From Cellvibrionaceae bacterium 1162T.S.0a.05 (GTDB lineage Bacteria > Pseudomonadota > Gammaproteobacteria > Pseudomonadales > Cellvibrionaceae): a stretch of 64,000 bases of DNA. Every line of letters starts with the position of its first letter. Within the stretch, counting starts at the first letter, position 1. The notes beneath the pieces were generated by a model. It was not told where the DNA came from and made no database searches. It was given only the letters and a program-made list of their open reading frames with translations. Positions 21,501 to 28,818 of the stretch are shown piece by piece. The stretch covers positions 2,917,501-2,981,500 of the forward strand of contig LANB01000001.1 of assembly GCA_000964245.1 (NCBI GenBank), given 5' to 3'. Position numbers and translations under genes: made by a program.

Positions 21501-22268
21501 CACAATGAAGTGGAACTCTGCGTGCACGACAACCCGGTAGAAGCCCACTGGCATTCCGCGAGAGCAAAAAATCGCCTGGCCCTTTTGGGTTTGAAGCCGA
21601 CAGTAAAATATTTACAAAAAGAATTGCTCAAAGGGAAAGAAATTCTATTGAGCCCAATGAATCTGGGAACACCTAAAGACGTCCTGGATGATTTACTGCT
21701 TGCAGTGCTGAACCATTGTGCAGAGTTTGCCGGTATTTCTACCAAAGAAGACTTTGAGCGTGAGCTTGAACGTATTCGGCCCATCTTTGTAGAGGAGGCT
21801 GAGCGCATGCAAGGGCTCTTCATTGAGATTGCAGAATCCTGCCTGCGTATTCGTAAAACCATGAAGGCGAGCAAAAATGCCCTGAGCCTGGCTTTTGCTT
21901 TTGCAGATATCAATCAACAATTGGATAACCTCGTTTACAAGGGCTTTCTCTTCAATACCCCCAAAGCCTGGCTCATGCATTTCCCGCGCTATTTGAAGGC
22001 AATTCAATTGCGGCTGGAAAAAGCACCGCAAAATAGCCAGAAAGATCGTTTGCTAATCGAGGAACTTAAACCCCATTGGGTTTGTCATGAGGAGAGACTG
22101 CTAAAGTTGGGTGAAGCCGCGTATTGGCATTCGCAAGACTGGCAGACTTATCGCTGGTTAATTGAAGAGCTGAGAGTCTCGCTATTTGCCCAGCAGCTTA
22201 AAACCGTGCAAGCGGTGTCGAGTAAGCGTTTAAAAGCTGTGTGGCAAGCGCTACAAGAAAGCGATTGA
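18543..22268 (+). CDS. hrpA: ATP-dependent RNA helicase HrpA
   Basis: A DEAH-box helicase of 1241 residues (E. coli HrpA about 1300). The helicase core has Walker A GETGSGKTTQLPKI (about residues 40-53), the DEAH box in LIIDEAHERSLNIDF, SATIDLEKF, ATNVAETSLTVPGIRYVID and the QRKGRCGR motif VI. The HA2/ratchet and OB regions follow, and the long C-terminal region (from about 640) matches the domain specific to bacterial HrpA. Known roles include mRNA processing and rescue of stalled ribosomes. It stands 75 bases after accA and is followed almost directly by the mlaA reading frame, with mlaA probably starting 44 bases later. Confidence 0.97.
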   Translation: MSFQKPLPGEIQFPDELPISQKRDQIAETIRDNQVVILAGETGSGKTTQLPKICLSLGRGQHKLIGHTQPRRIAARTVANRIAEELKVELGKGVGYQVRFNDQSDPSTWIKVMTDGILLAEIRHDPLLKRYDTLIIDEAHERSLNIDFLLGYIKKILPRRPDLKVIVTSATIDLEKFSRHFNDAPIIEVSGRMFPVDVDYRPWQDEFEDITEAVTEVVAELSQKTGQARGDILVFLSGERDIRECSHQIKKRALPGLEVLPLYARLSLAEQNRVFQAHRGVRVVLATNVAETSLTVPGIRYVIDPGTARIKRYSLRTKVQRLPIEAISQASANQRKGRCGRVQAGRCIRLYSEDDFLARPEFTEAEILRSNLAGVVLQMLDLNIGDIRKFPFVEVPESRAIKDGYRLLEELGAVNTRGKMTEIGKRISQFQIDPLLARMLVEAQKQSCLHEMLIIVSALSIQDIRERPTEKKQHADEMHRRFWHEHSDFMSILSLWAYLEEQRQDLSQNQLRKRCQKEFLNYLRYREWRELHHQLRIAIKQQGWRENQQAASYASLHSALLSGLLSNIGQKNEERGERNYKGTRNRLFHIFPGSSQYKKRPAWLFAGEMLETSQLYAHNVAKVEVDWIISQAGELKKVQHYEPFYHAKSGQVMAFQRTLLFGLLLREKERVTYGNKDPSLSREIFIRSALVEGLYEKHSRGKGTFFKFNQQLIEEVLALEARSRRRDIMVDDEQLFAFYDQRLPHDIMNIAGFERWRKHVEKDKPTFLHMDKTALMLHSASDVSVAQFPREIDIDGICYPLHYHFEPGHQQDGVNIEVPVSLLHQISAPRLEWLVPGMLEEKCVALIKNLPKPWRKKLVPVPQTAAAVLARLEPGKGSLLRALSEQLKSRIGEEILDYEWPLKDLDPWYHFNIRVIDEKGQLIDQGRDLASLREKYRHAIRATLSKKVDSFQNRSLQSWDMDKLEEKIELDRGDVKVLAYPMLKDKHNEVELCVHDNPVEAHWHSARAKNRLALLGLKPTVKYLQKELLKGKEILLSPMNLGTPKDVLDDLLLAVLNHCAEFAGISTKEDFERELERIRPIFVEEAERMQGLFIEIAESCLRIRKTMKASKNALSLAFAFADINQQLDNLVYKGFLFNTPKAWLMHFPRYLKAIQLRLEKAPQNSQKDRLLIEELKPHWVCHEERLLKLGEAAYWHSQDWQTYRWLIEELRVSLFAQQLKTVQAVSSKRLKAVWQALQESD

Positions 22269-22311
22269 TTTGGTTAGAATGCCGCACAAGTTTATACAAG
22301 GATGCTTTTCA

Positions 22312-23046
22312 GTGATTACCCTCATTCGATTTCGTAGCCTAAGCCTTTTATTTTGCCTGGCTATACTCGGCGCTTGCTCGAGCAATCCCCAAAATACGGT
22401 AGACCCTTATGAAAAGTGGAACCGTAAAGTGTATGCATTCAACGACGGACTCGACCGCGCTATTCTCAAACCGCTCGCCAAAGGTTACAAAGTCGTCACG
22501 CCCGACCCGGTGAAAACCGGAGTGGGGAATTTCTTTGATAACCTTTCCGAAATCAGCAATGTACTGAACGATATTTTGCAATGGAAATGGAAACAGGCTG
22601 GCAACGACAGTGGCCGTTTTATTCTCAATTCAACCGTGGGCTTACTTGGCTTTGTCGATGTTGCGCGCAAGCTCGGTCTGGAAAAAAGTGATGGCGAGGA
22701 TTTTGGCCAAACGCTGGCTGTCTGGGGCGTTCCGCAGGGGCCTTATATCATGTTGCCGTTTTTAGGCCCTGCCAATGTGAGTTCAACGGCTGGCTTGCCA
22801 TTGGATTGGGCGAGTAACCCGGTCGCCTATTTGAACCCTGCACTGGATCGCTACGCGGTTGCAGGCCTCGATCTGGTTCAGGTGCGCGCAAAATTACTTG
22901 AAGCCGAAGACCTTATTTCCGGTGATCGCTACACCTTTATCCGGGATGCCTGGATGCAACGCCGGGAATTCCTGATCAATGACGGCGAACTGGACGATGA
23001 CTTTGGCGACGACTTTGGTGATGAATTCGGCGATGAGTTTGAGTAA
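22312..23046 (+). CDS. mlaA: MlaA/VacJ family outer-membrane lipoprotein
   Basis: The outer-membrane component of the Mla pathway, which removes misplaced phospholipids from the outer leaflet. The chosen GTG start at 22312 has AAGGA nine bases upstream and gives a classic lipoprotein signal (lipobox LGAC, Cys22). An upstream ATG at 22279 would put 11 extra residues before it. The family core is clear: VDPYEKWNRKVYAFNDGLDR, FFDNLSEISNVLNDILQ, LLGFVDVARKLGL, FGQTLAVWGVPQGPY and DWASNPVAYLNPALDRYAV. The last residues form a short acidic repeat of FGDE/FGDD units. No other mla gene is in the window. Confidence 0.94.
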   Translation: MITLIRFRSLSLLFCLAILGACSSNPQNTVDPYEKWNRKVYAFNDGLDRAILKPLAKGYKVVTPDPVKTGVGNFFDNLSEISNVLNDILQWKWKQAGNDSGRFILNSTVGLLGFVDVARKLGLEKSDGEDFGQTLAVWGVPQGPYIMLPFLGPANVSSTAGLPLDWASNPVAYLNPALDRYAVAGLDLVQVRAKLLEAEDLISGDRYTFIRDAWMQRREFLINDGELDDDFGDDFGDEFGDEFE

Positions 23047-23178
23047 CAGTCGGCGACGGTTTAAGGAAAAGAGCTGATTTAAAAGAGGGGTAGCGAGAGC
23101 GTACGCAAATTTTTGGGAAAAGGCGCTACTCTCAAAGCGCAAGCGCTTGATAAAGCGAGCTGTTTGGCGGTTAGGGCC

Positions 23179-23517
23179 TTACAGCATTTCTGTGATAGCC
23201 ATTCCTATTCGACAACAAGACGCTTGCTGCTCGCCCAATTCAGCCTCAACACGCGTGACCGCAGCACGCGCTTTTAACATCGGGCTGTGGCCGTGGTTTG
23301 AACGAATACAGACTTCTACCTTGGCACCTACAGGTAACGTTGCGTCGGCTTCAACCAGCAAGCCGCCACCGCTTAAATTTTTGCAGATTCCGTTGATAGT
23401 GTCTGGATTGGCATCGCTCAACAGCGAAACGGGAGTGTCCACCTTCATACGAATAAAATCGCGCTTTTCTTCGTACTCTTTGTAGGGTTTGGATTGGCTT
23501 TTATTTATTAGAGTCAT
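23179..23517 (-). CDS. PilZ domain protein
   Basis: A small cytoplasmic protein of about 112 residues made almost wholly of one PilZ domain, a c-di-GMP receptor module. The binding signature is present: R-x-x-x-R in EKRDFIRMKV (Arg19, Arg23) and N-L-S-G-G-G in the CKNLSGGGLLVEAD stretch. The start at 23517 is preceded by a GAAGAG ribosome site; the frame is open further upstream but without a convincing start. It lies between mlaA (convergent) and the response-regulator gene (divergent). It may pass c-di-GMP status to attachment machinery such as the MSHA pilus, but nothing in the sequence shows its partner. Confidence 0.88.
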   Translation of the reverse strand: MTLINKSQSKPYKEYEEKRDFIRMKVDTPVSLLSDANPDTINGICKNLSGGGLLVEADATLPVGAKVEVCIRSNHGHSPMLKARAAVTRVEAELGEQQASCCRIGMAITEML

Positions 23518-23655
23518 GCTCTTCACCGTAAGAGTGGAGTCCGTATAAAAGTAACGCAAAAACCGGCATTTTGGTAGCTTGCGCGTGCGCCAATATAAGA
23601 GTAGTGTAGGCCTTCTCACCAAACGCGATTGACCAAAGGGACGAATTGGGCACCC

Positions 23656-24852
23656 ATGTCAGAATCCAAACCGCAGTTACTGGTTATTGATGATGATGCA
23701 GTGGTGCGGCAGGGCATTGTTGCCTACCTCGAAGACAGTGGCTTCGAGGTGCAGGAAGAAGCCGACGGCAATCGCGCACTGGAGTGGTTGATCGACCACC
23801 CTGTCGATCTCGTTGTTACCGATTTTAAAATGCCTGGCCGCGATGGGCTCTCCATTCTCAAGGCCGTTCATGATATTTCACCCGATACACCCGTAATTCT
23901 TATTTCCGGTATTGGCGGGGTGCGCGATGTTATTGAAGCATTGCGACTGGGTGCGGCGGATTATCTCGTAAAACCGCTCGCAGACGTCGAAGTGTTGGTT
24001 CTCGCTATAAATCGTGCACTCGAACGCACCTTGTTAATGAAGGAAAATCTCGCATACCGTCGGCAACTGGAGAGCGCCAATAAAGAATTACGCGAATATG
24101 TGCGAGTGCTTGAACGCGACCACCAGGCGGGTCGCCGCCTACAGTCCAAATTATTACCGCGTAAACCGGTTACCGTGGATAACCTGAAAGTAACACATCG
24201 AATTTATCCATCACTTTATCTCAGCGGCGACTTTATTGACTATGGTCTTGTTTCGAATCGCTACCTTTCGTTTTATCTTGTCGACGTCAGTGGCCACGGG
24301 GCAGCGCCCGCGTTTGTCACCGTATGGTTAAAACAGTTGGTGCGTCATTATATGCGCGAGCGTGCAGTATTCAGTGATCCAGCTCTTTTTGAAGAAGACA
24401 GCGTGCGTTTATTGAAGTTAATAAACAGGGATGTGATCAAATCACAATTTGATACACATATGACGTGTTTTTCGGGTGTGATAGATACCGAAACCTATGA
24501 AATGCGCTATGTTGTAGGGGGGCATTTACCATTGCCATTGTTACTCATGGACGGCGAAGTGCAGTACCTCCCGGGCAAGGGTAAGCCGGTCGGTATTTTT
24601 GAAGATGCCGAATGGGAAGGTGAGGTAATTCAGCTGCCACGAGACAAGCGTTTTGATCTTGTGGTGTTTTCAGACGGTGTACTTGAGACGCTCAGTGCCC
24701 CTGAATTGATCGACAAGGAAAATCAGTTGAAGAAAGTTGTTGCGCGAATGGGAAGGCGGCTGGATGAGATCAGCCAGGTCCTTGGGCTCACCCAGGAGTT
24801 TACACTTCAGGATGATGTGGCCATTCTGCATGTAGCGAATGAGGTGAATTGA
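23656..24852 (+). CDS. Response regulator with SpoIIE/PP2C phosphatase output (HsbR/RsbU-like)
   Basis: A 398-residue regulator. The receiver domain (about 7-122) has the acidic pocket VIDDDA, phospho-acceptor Asp56 (VVTDFKMPGRDG), and Lys in YLVKPLAD. A coiled-coil linker (about 130-165) leads to a PP2C/SpoIIE-type Ser phosphatase (about 170-395) with LSGDFIDYG, VDVSGHGAAPAFVT, VVGGHLPLPLL and LVVFSDGVLETL, so the metal-binding Asp and Gly residues appear intact. Pseudomonas HsbR has an additional C-terminal anti-sigma kinase domain, which is absent here. It directly precedes the STAS gene with no gap, its presumed substrate. The ATG at 23656 is preferred over a TTG nine codons upstream. Confidence 0.92.
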   Translation: MSESKPQLLVIDDDAVVRQGIVAYLEDSGFEVQEEADGNRALEWLIDHPVDLVVTDFKMPGRDGLSILKAVHDISPDTPVILISGIGGVRDVIEALRLGAADYLVKPLADVEVLVLAINRALERTLLMKENLAYRRQLESANKELREYVRVLERDHQAGRRLQSKLLPRKPVTVDNLKVTHRIYPSLYLSGDFIDYGLVSNRYLSFYLVDVSGHGAAPAFVTVWLKQLVRHYMRERAVFSDPALFEEDSVRLLKLINRDVIKSQFDTHMTCFSGVIDTETYEMRYVVGGHLPLPLLLMDGEVQYLPGKGKPVGIFEDAEWEGEVIQLPRDKRFDLVVFSDGVLETLSAPELIDKENQLKKVVARMGRRLDEISQVLGLTQEFTLQDDVAILHVANEVN

Positions 24853-25362
24853 GTGGTGCAATCGGGCATTATCAGAGTGGCAGACCACGATGGCGTCTAC
24901 GTCATAAAGATGGAAGGCGATGTTCGCTTGACCTTGTGCCTCTCTTTCGACAGTTTTATTGATGACATGTTTGCCGCAAGTGATTTTTGCTCGGTCATGT
25001 TTGATTTGTGCGATGCCCAGGCCATCGACAGCACGACTCTCGGGCTGATGGCAAAAATCTCTATCAGTGCGCGTAATCTCGGTTTTGAAAAACCCCTCGT
25101 CGTCTCCTCCAACCCCAGTATTACACGCCTTCTGGTCTCAATGGGTTTTGAGGATATCTTCCGCATTGTCGAAAAAAGTGCATTGGTTGAATGCCGGGGC
25201 CGCTTATTGGCCCAGGCGGATACCCCTGAAGACATGCTATTGGAAAAAGTTCTGGAAGCACACAAGACTCTTGTCAATCTGAATGCACAAAATGCGTCCA
25301 CCTTCCGTGAGCTGATTGAAAGCCTCGAAAGCCAGCAAAAAAGCCAACATGGTGGTCTTTAG
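24853..25362 (+). CDS. STAS-domain anti-sigma-factor antagonist (HsbA-like)
   Basis: A 169-residue protein with a STAS domain (about 8-105). The phospho-acceptor region reads FDLCDAQAIDSTTLGLMAK, with Ser60 in the place of the regulatory Ser of SpoIIAA/HsbA. A helical extension (about 115-169) follows the domain. Such proteins switch partners according to phosphorylation by an anti-sigma kinase and dephosphorylation by a PP2C enzyme, here probably the preceding gene. Translation starts at a GTG immediately after the TGA of the response regulator, so the two are coupled. No RsbW-like kinase is in the window; the Ser/Thr kinase downstream is a conceivable but unproven alternative. Confidence 0.88.
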   Translation: MVQSGIIRVADHDGVYVIKMEGDVRLTLCLSFDSFIDDMFAASDFCSVMFDLCDAQAIDSTTLGLMAKISISARNLGFEKPLVVSSNPSITRLLVSMGFEDIFRIVEKSALVECRGRLLAQADTPEDMLLEKVLEAHKTLVNLNAQNASTFRELIESLESQQKSQHGGL

Positions 25363-25480
25363 GGCACCTCTGGGTAGCGCTAGGCAACCGTCTGTTGGCT
25401 CCTGACACCTCAATGCGATTTGCGTCCTACCCCTTGGCGACATTCACTGGTAGTCTTGAGCGTAAAAAAACGGGTTTAAC

Positions 25481-25834
25481 ATGGCGTACTTAAAACATAT
25501 ATTCAATGGCAGTACCATCAGTGTGTATGAACTGGGCGATAAGACCTTGATAGGGCGACAGTCAGATTGCAATATCCATATAGAAGATGCCACAGTAAGT
25601 GGGCGTCACGCGCGTGTTGAATGTGTCGATGGTCAATGGCGGCTGGTCGATCTCGGCAGCACCAATGGCGTGTTTGTCAACGGTAAAAACGTGACCGAAA
25701 TCGAGTTGGAAAATGGCACCGAGTTCACACTCGGCACACACGCTTTCGAATTTCACTTGGACATTCCAGAACAACTTGATCAAACTCTCAAAATAAAAAA
25801 GAGCTGGATACCTGGCGTCTATTACACTGAATAA
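25481..25834 (+). CDS. Small FHA-domain protein
   Basis: A 117-residue protein consisting of one forkhead-associated domain that binds phosphothreonine peptides. The signature residues are in place: LIGRQSDCNIHIEDATVSGRHA (split here across Gly-Arg, Ser and His of the binding loop) and VDLGSTNGVFVNG. The C-terminal extension (about 92-117) contains LDQTLKIKKSW, where a Thr could itself be a phosphorylation site. It lies 118 bases after the STAS gene and 27 bases before the kinase gene, so it probably reads out phosphorylation by that kinase. Regulated partners are unknown. Confidence 0.93.
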   Translation: MAYLKHIFNGSTISVYELGDKTLIGRQSDCNIHIEDATVSGRHARVECVDGQWRLVDLGSTNGVFVNGKNVTEIELENGTEFTLGTHAFEFHLDIPEQLDQTLKIKKSWIPGVYYTE

Positions 25835-25861
25835 TAAAATCTGGCACAAACGAGTAAACAG

Positions 25862-28303
25862 GTGACGATTCTCTCATTTTTTCAGCACGCCCTGAGACTG
25901 CCGGCGAAGATACACCTGCGCGGCCTGGTCCTGATATTGGGGGTGCTTTTTGCCTTAGTCTCCTGGCGTCCTCTGGTCGCCCAGAAATACGATGCCTTTC
26001 TCTTTGGGCTTTCCACCTGGCTTATGGAGGCGCCCAAAGGCGCAAACGGCATACTGCTTATCGATGTTCCCCAAGAGGCCTTGCATACCTGGCAAGAAGA
26101 TATTAATCAAAGTGGTCAGTTCGGTGCCTTGATTTCAAATATTCTTCATAGCCCAAAGAGTCTGGTGGGTGTGGTGCTGGATTACCCCATTGACGCGCGT
26201 ACCGCCAGCGCAGACAGATTGTTGGATGAGATTGCGACTCTGCCGGAAGGCGATAACCCCTTGTTGGCTCAAGCGCGGCAAATGAGTCAACGCAAGAGTT
26301 TTATGCTTGAGTACCTGCGTCATCCACGCGTCGTTGTCGGCGTCTACAATCGAGGTTTTCCCGATGAATCACCGTATTTTGTGAATTGGGGCAAGCTGGA
26401 ATTGCTGCCCGAATGGCTGCGATCACACCTCTGGAAAAATAAGGCGGCTGAACCTGTTGTTATGGCGGGCTCGGTGGTTCAGCACCACACCATTTATCGC
26501 AGCGTTGAGGATGTGCGCGTACTGATCAGTGCTGTCGGGGAAGAAGAAGCCAGTGCGGGTTTCGTCTTGCGAATGCTTGAAGCCGCCCGCAATGATCTCG
26601 AAGGTGAGCGCGTATGGCAGCGTGATAAGGGGCTTGGCCTTGGGTCGCTGGAGCTAAAACTGTCTCCCTCTGGAGCCATCCTGCCGCTCTACGGCGCAAC
26701 TGCCCGCATGACGCCGGCGATTGAAAAAGTTTCCATGGAGGAAGCGTTGGCGCGCAGCAGTTTTCCTCCCAGGGTCTACATTGGCAATGAGGAAAATGAG
26801 CTTGCCCTTAAGCAGGCGTTGACGACCTATAGTCTGGAAACTGGCATGACGGTGCATGCACCGTGGTGGCAACTGCCGCTGGAAAGGGCTCTGTTAATTA
26901 TTCTGGCCTGTTATCTTTTTTTCCTGCTGCCGCGCTTGCGCACGGTAACGGGTTTGAGTTTCACGGGCTTTTTACTTTTTCTTTTGCTGGTGGTTCAAAT
27001 GGTTGCTCAGGCCACGCAAAAGTTATGGTTGCCCTTTGCATTTTTGCAATTTTTCCTGGTGCTTGGCCATCTCGTGATTTTAATGTGGCGCAGTCGTCGC
27101 GAAGAGTGGATGAAACTGCATATTCGTGCGGATGAAGCCTGCCTCGATCAAGCGCGGCATTTGATTGACCGTGGAGAATTGAATGAGGCTCGTCGTCAGC
27201 TGCGCCCGGTGAGTACGCAGGTGGCTTTACTGAATGCGCTGTACGAAATCAGCAGTGCATATGCGAGCAAACGTCAATATCAGCAAGCCATAGACGTGTT
27301 GCAGGACCTGGAAAACCGTAACAAAAATTTCCGTGATGTTCAGGAAAAAATTGCGGCTCTGCAAAGCATGATGGCAGCAGCGGATAAACCGCGAGATTTA
27401 AACGCACCGCTTGAAAGCACGGTTGTGTTGGATGCACCGAAAATCGAAAAGCCCGTGCTCGGCCGTTATGAAATACAGCAAGAACTGGGGCGGGGTGCGA
27501 TGGGTACTGTTTTCCTTGCGTATGATCCAAAAATTTCTCGCCAGGTTGCCGTTAAAACGTTGAGTTACCATCAATTCCAGGGCAAGGAGCTGGAGGAAAT
27601 TAAAGCGCGCTTTTTTCGCGAAGCAGAAGCCGCAGGCCGCTTGAGTCACCCCAATATTGTCTCGGTATTTGACGTCGGTGAAGAGCATGACATGGCTTTT
27701 ATCGCGATGGATTTTGCCGAAGGTCAGCCGCTCAACAAGTTTGTGAACAAGGAAAACCTGTTACCCATGTTTGAGGTTTATCGCATTGTTTGCGATGTGG
27801 CGCTTGCATTGGATTATGCGCACAACAATCACATTGTTCATCGCGATATCAAGCCCGGCAATATCATGTACAACGCCGCGCCCTACCAATTAAAAGTTAC
27901 GGACTTTGGTATTGCCCGGCTGGTGGATAATTCCAAAACCAGCACTGGCGAAATCCTTGGTAGCCCCTTGTATATGGCACCCGAACAATTAAAGGGTAAA
28001 AAGGTGAACCATCTGGCGGATATTTTCAGCCTGGGTGTCAGTTTCTACCAGCTGCTAACGGGTCATTTGCCTTTTCAGGGCGAGAATCTTGCGAGCCTGA
28101 CTTACGAAATTATTCACGGCAAACACAAAACACCGAAAACCTGGCGTAAGGAATTGCCAAGCAGTGCAGCGCGCATTGTGAACCAGGCCTTACAAAAAGA
28201 TCCAAATGATCGCTACACTTCAGCAGCGGAGATGGCGAGTGTTATTAAGAAAGCCATTAAGCGCGATTTTGCGCAGGAAGCCAAGCGCGCAGGTTTTGTA
28301 TAG
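25862..28303 (+). CDS. CHASE2-domain transmembrane Ser/Thr protein kinase
   Basis: An 813-residue membrane kinase. There is one N-terminal membrane helix (about 20-38), a CHASE2-type extracytoplasmic sensor (about 40-335), three further membrane helices (about 342-418), then a soluble helical region (about 425-500). That region contains TPR-like stretches (ARHLIDRGELNEARRQL and YASKRQYQQAIDVLQDL). A complete Hanks-type kinase domain (about 534-790) follows. Catalytic motifs are intact: ELGRGAMGTVFLAYD, VAVKTL, HRDIKPGNIM (near 660), DFGIARL (near 680), and APEQ. The orientation, with a periplasmic sensor and a cytoplasmic C-terminal kinase, is unusual compared with PknB, where the kinase is N-terminal. 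The GTG start has only a weak ribosome site. The ligand is unknown. Confidence 0.92.
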   Translation: MTILSFFQHALRLPAKIHLRGLVLILGVLFALVSWRPLVAQKYDAFLFGLSTWLMEAPKGANGILLIDVPQEALHTWQEDINQSGQFGALISNILHSPKSLVGVVLDYPIDARTASADRLLDEIATLPEGDNPLLAQARQMSQRKSFMLEYLRHPRVVVGVYNRGFPDESPYFVNWGKLELLPEWLRSHLWKNKAAEPVVMAGSVVQHHTIYRSVEDVRVLISAVGEEEASAGFVLRMLEAARNDLEGERVWQRDKGLGLGSLELKLSPSGAILPLYGATARMTPAIEKVSMEEALARSSFPPRVYIGNEENELALKQALTTYSLETGMTVHAPWWQLPLERALLIILACYLFFLLPRLRTVTGLSFTGFLLFLLLVVQMVAQATQKLWLPFAFLQFFLVLGHLVILMWRSRREEWMKLHIRADEACLDQARHLIDRGELNEARRQLRPVSTQVALLNALYEISSAYASKRQYQQAIDVLQDLENRNKNFRDVQEKIAALQSMMAAADKPRDLNAPLESTVVLDAPKIEKPVLGRYEIQQELGRGAMGTVFLAYDPKISRQVAVKTLSYHQFQGKELEEIKARFFREAEAAGRLSHPNIVSVFDVGEEHDMAFIAMDFAEGQPLNKFVNKENLLPMFEVYRIVCDVALALDYAHNNHIVHRDIKPGNIMYNAAPYQLKVTDFGIARLVDNSKTSTGEILGSPLYMAPEQLKGKKVNHLADIFSLGVSFYQLLTGHLPFQGENLASLTYEIIHGKHKTPKTWRKELPSSAARIVNQALQKDPNDRYTSAAEMASVIKKAIKRDFAQEAKRAGFV

Positions 28304-28449
28304 TACAGTGCCCACCCCTTCAAGTTTGCTTTATAAAACGGAACTGAAGTCAGATGGGGATTCAACGTGTTTTTAGTCAGAAAAAAGTAAATTCAACGCT
28401 AAACATTATTCAAGCCTTGCGTGAAACCGGGTGGAAAGAGGTAAAAACT

Positions 28450-28812
28450 ATGGCTCTACTTGCACAACTGGTTGATGATGTCGTTGTTCATAAATTCGAA
28501 ATTGAACACGAAAGTATGACAATTGGTCGTCACCCGAAAAACCACATTGTTGTTGATGATGGCGCAGTCAGCGGAGAGCATGCGGTGATACGTTTTGTAC
28601 CGAATTCCGATTTTCCACAATACTATGAGTTTTATCTGGAAGACCTGAACAGTACCAATGGGACTTTTATCAATGACTCGCGCTTGAGCGGTAAGGTGCG
28701 TTTACACAACAATGACATCGTACGTGTGGCGTACAATAAATTTAAATTCATTGATGATAAGGAAGCGGATCTAGCGAAGACTGTCCATATGTTGCAACAG
28801 TCTCGCTTTTAA
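28450..28812 (+). CDS. Small FHA-domain protein, second copy
   Basis: A 120-residue FHA protein beginning at the ATG at 28450, which has a good GAGG ribosome site eight bases upstream. An ATG at 28354 would add 32 residues of no recognisable fold. Binding-loop residues are present: MTIGRHPKNHIVVDDGAVSG with EHAVI, then LEDLNSTNGTFIND. The tail KTVHMLQQSRF carries a Thr, like the tail of the first FHA protein. It lies 146 bases after the kinase gene and ends six bases before the stop codon of the convergent RNase II gene, with no terminator visible between them. Confidence 0.9.
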   Translation: MALLAQLVDDVVVHKFEIEHESMTIGRHPKNHIVVDDGAVSGEHAVIRFVPNSDFPQYYEFYLEDLNSTNGTFINDSRLSGKVRLHNNDIVRVAYNKFKFIDDKEADLAKTVHMLQQSRF

Positions 28813-28818
28813 TATTTA

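Noticed and set aside
23130-23155. Palindrome CAAGCGCTTG near the mlaA end as an operator
   Set aside because: A ten-base palindrome between convergent genes is expected by chance and has no promoter next to it.
23147-23485. Plus-strand frame of 112 codons over the PilZ gene
   Set aside because: The reverse strand has a clear PilZ domain with RxxxR and NLSGGG; the plus frame is a shadow.
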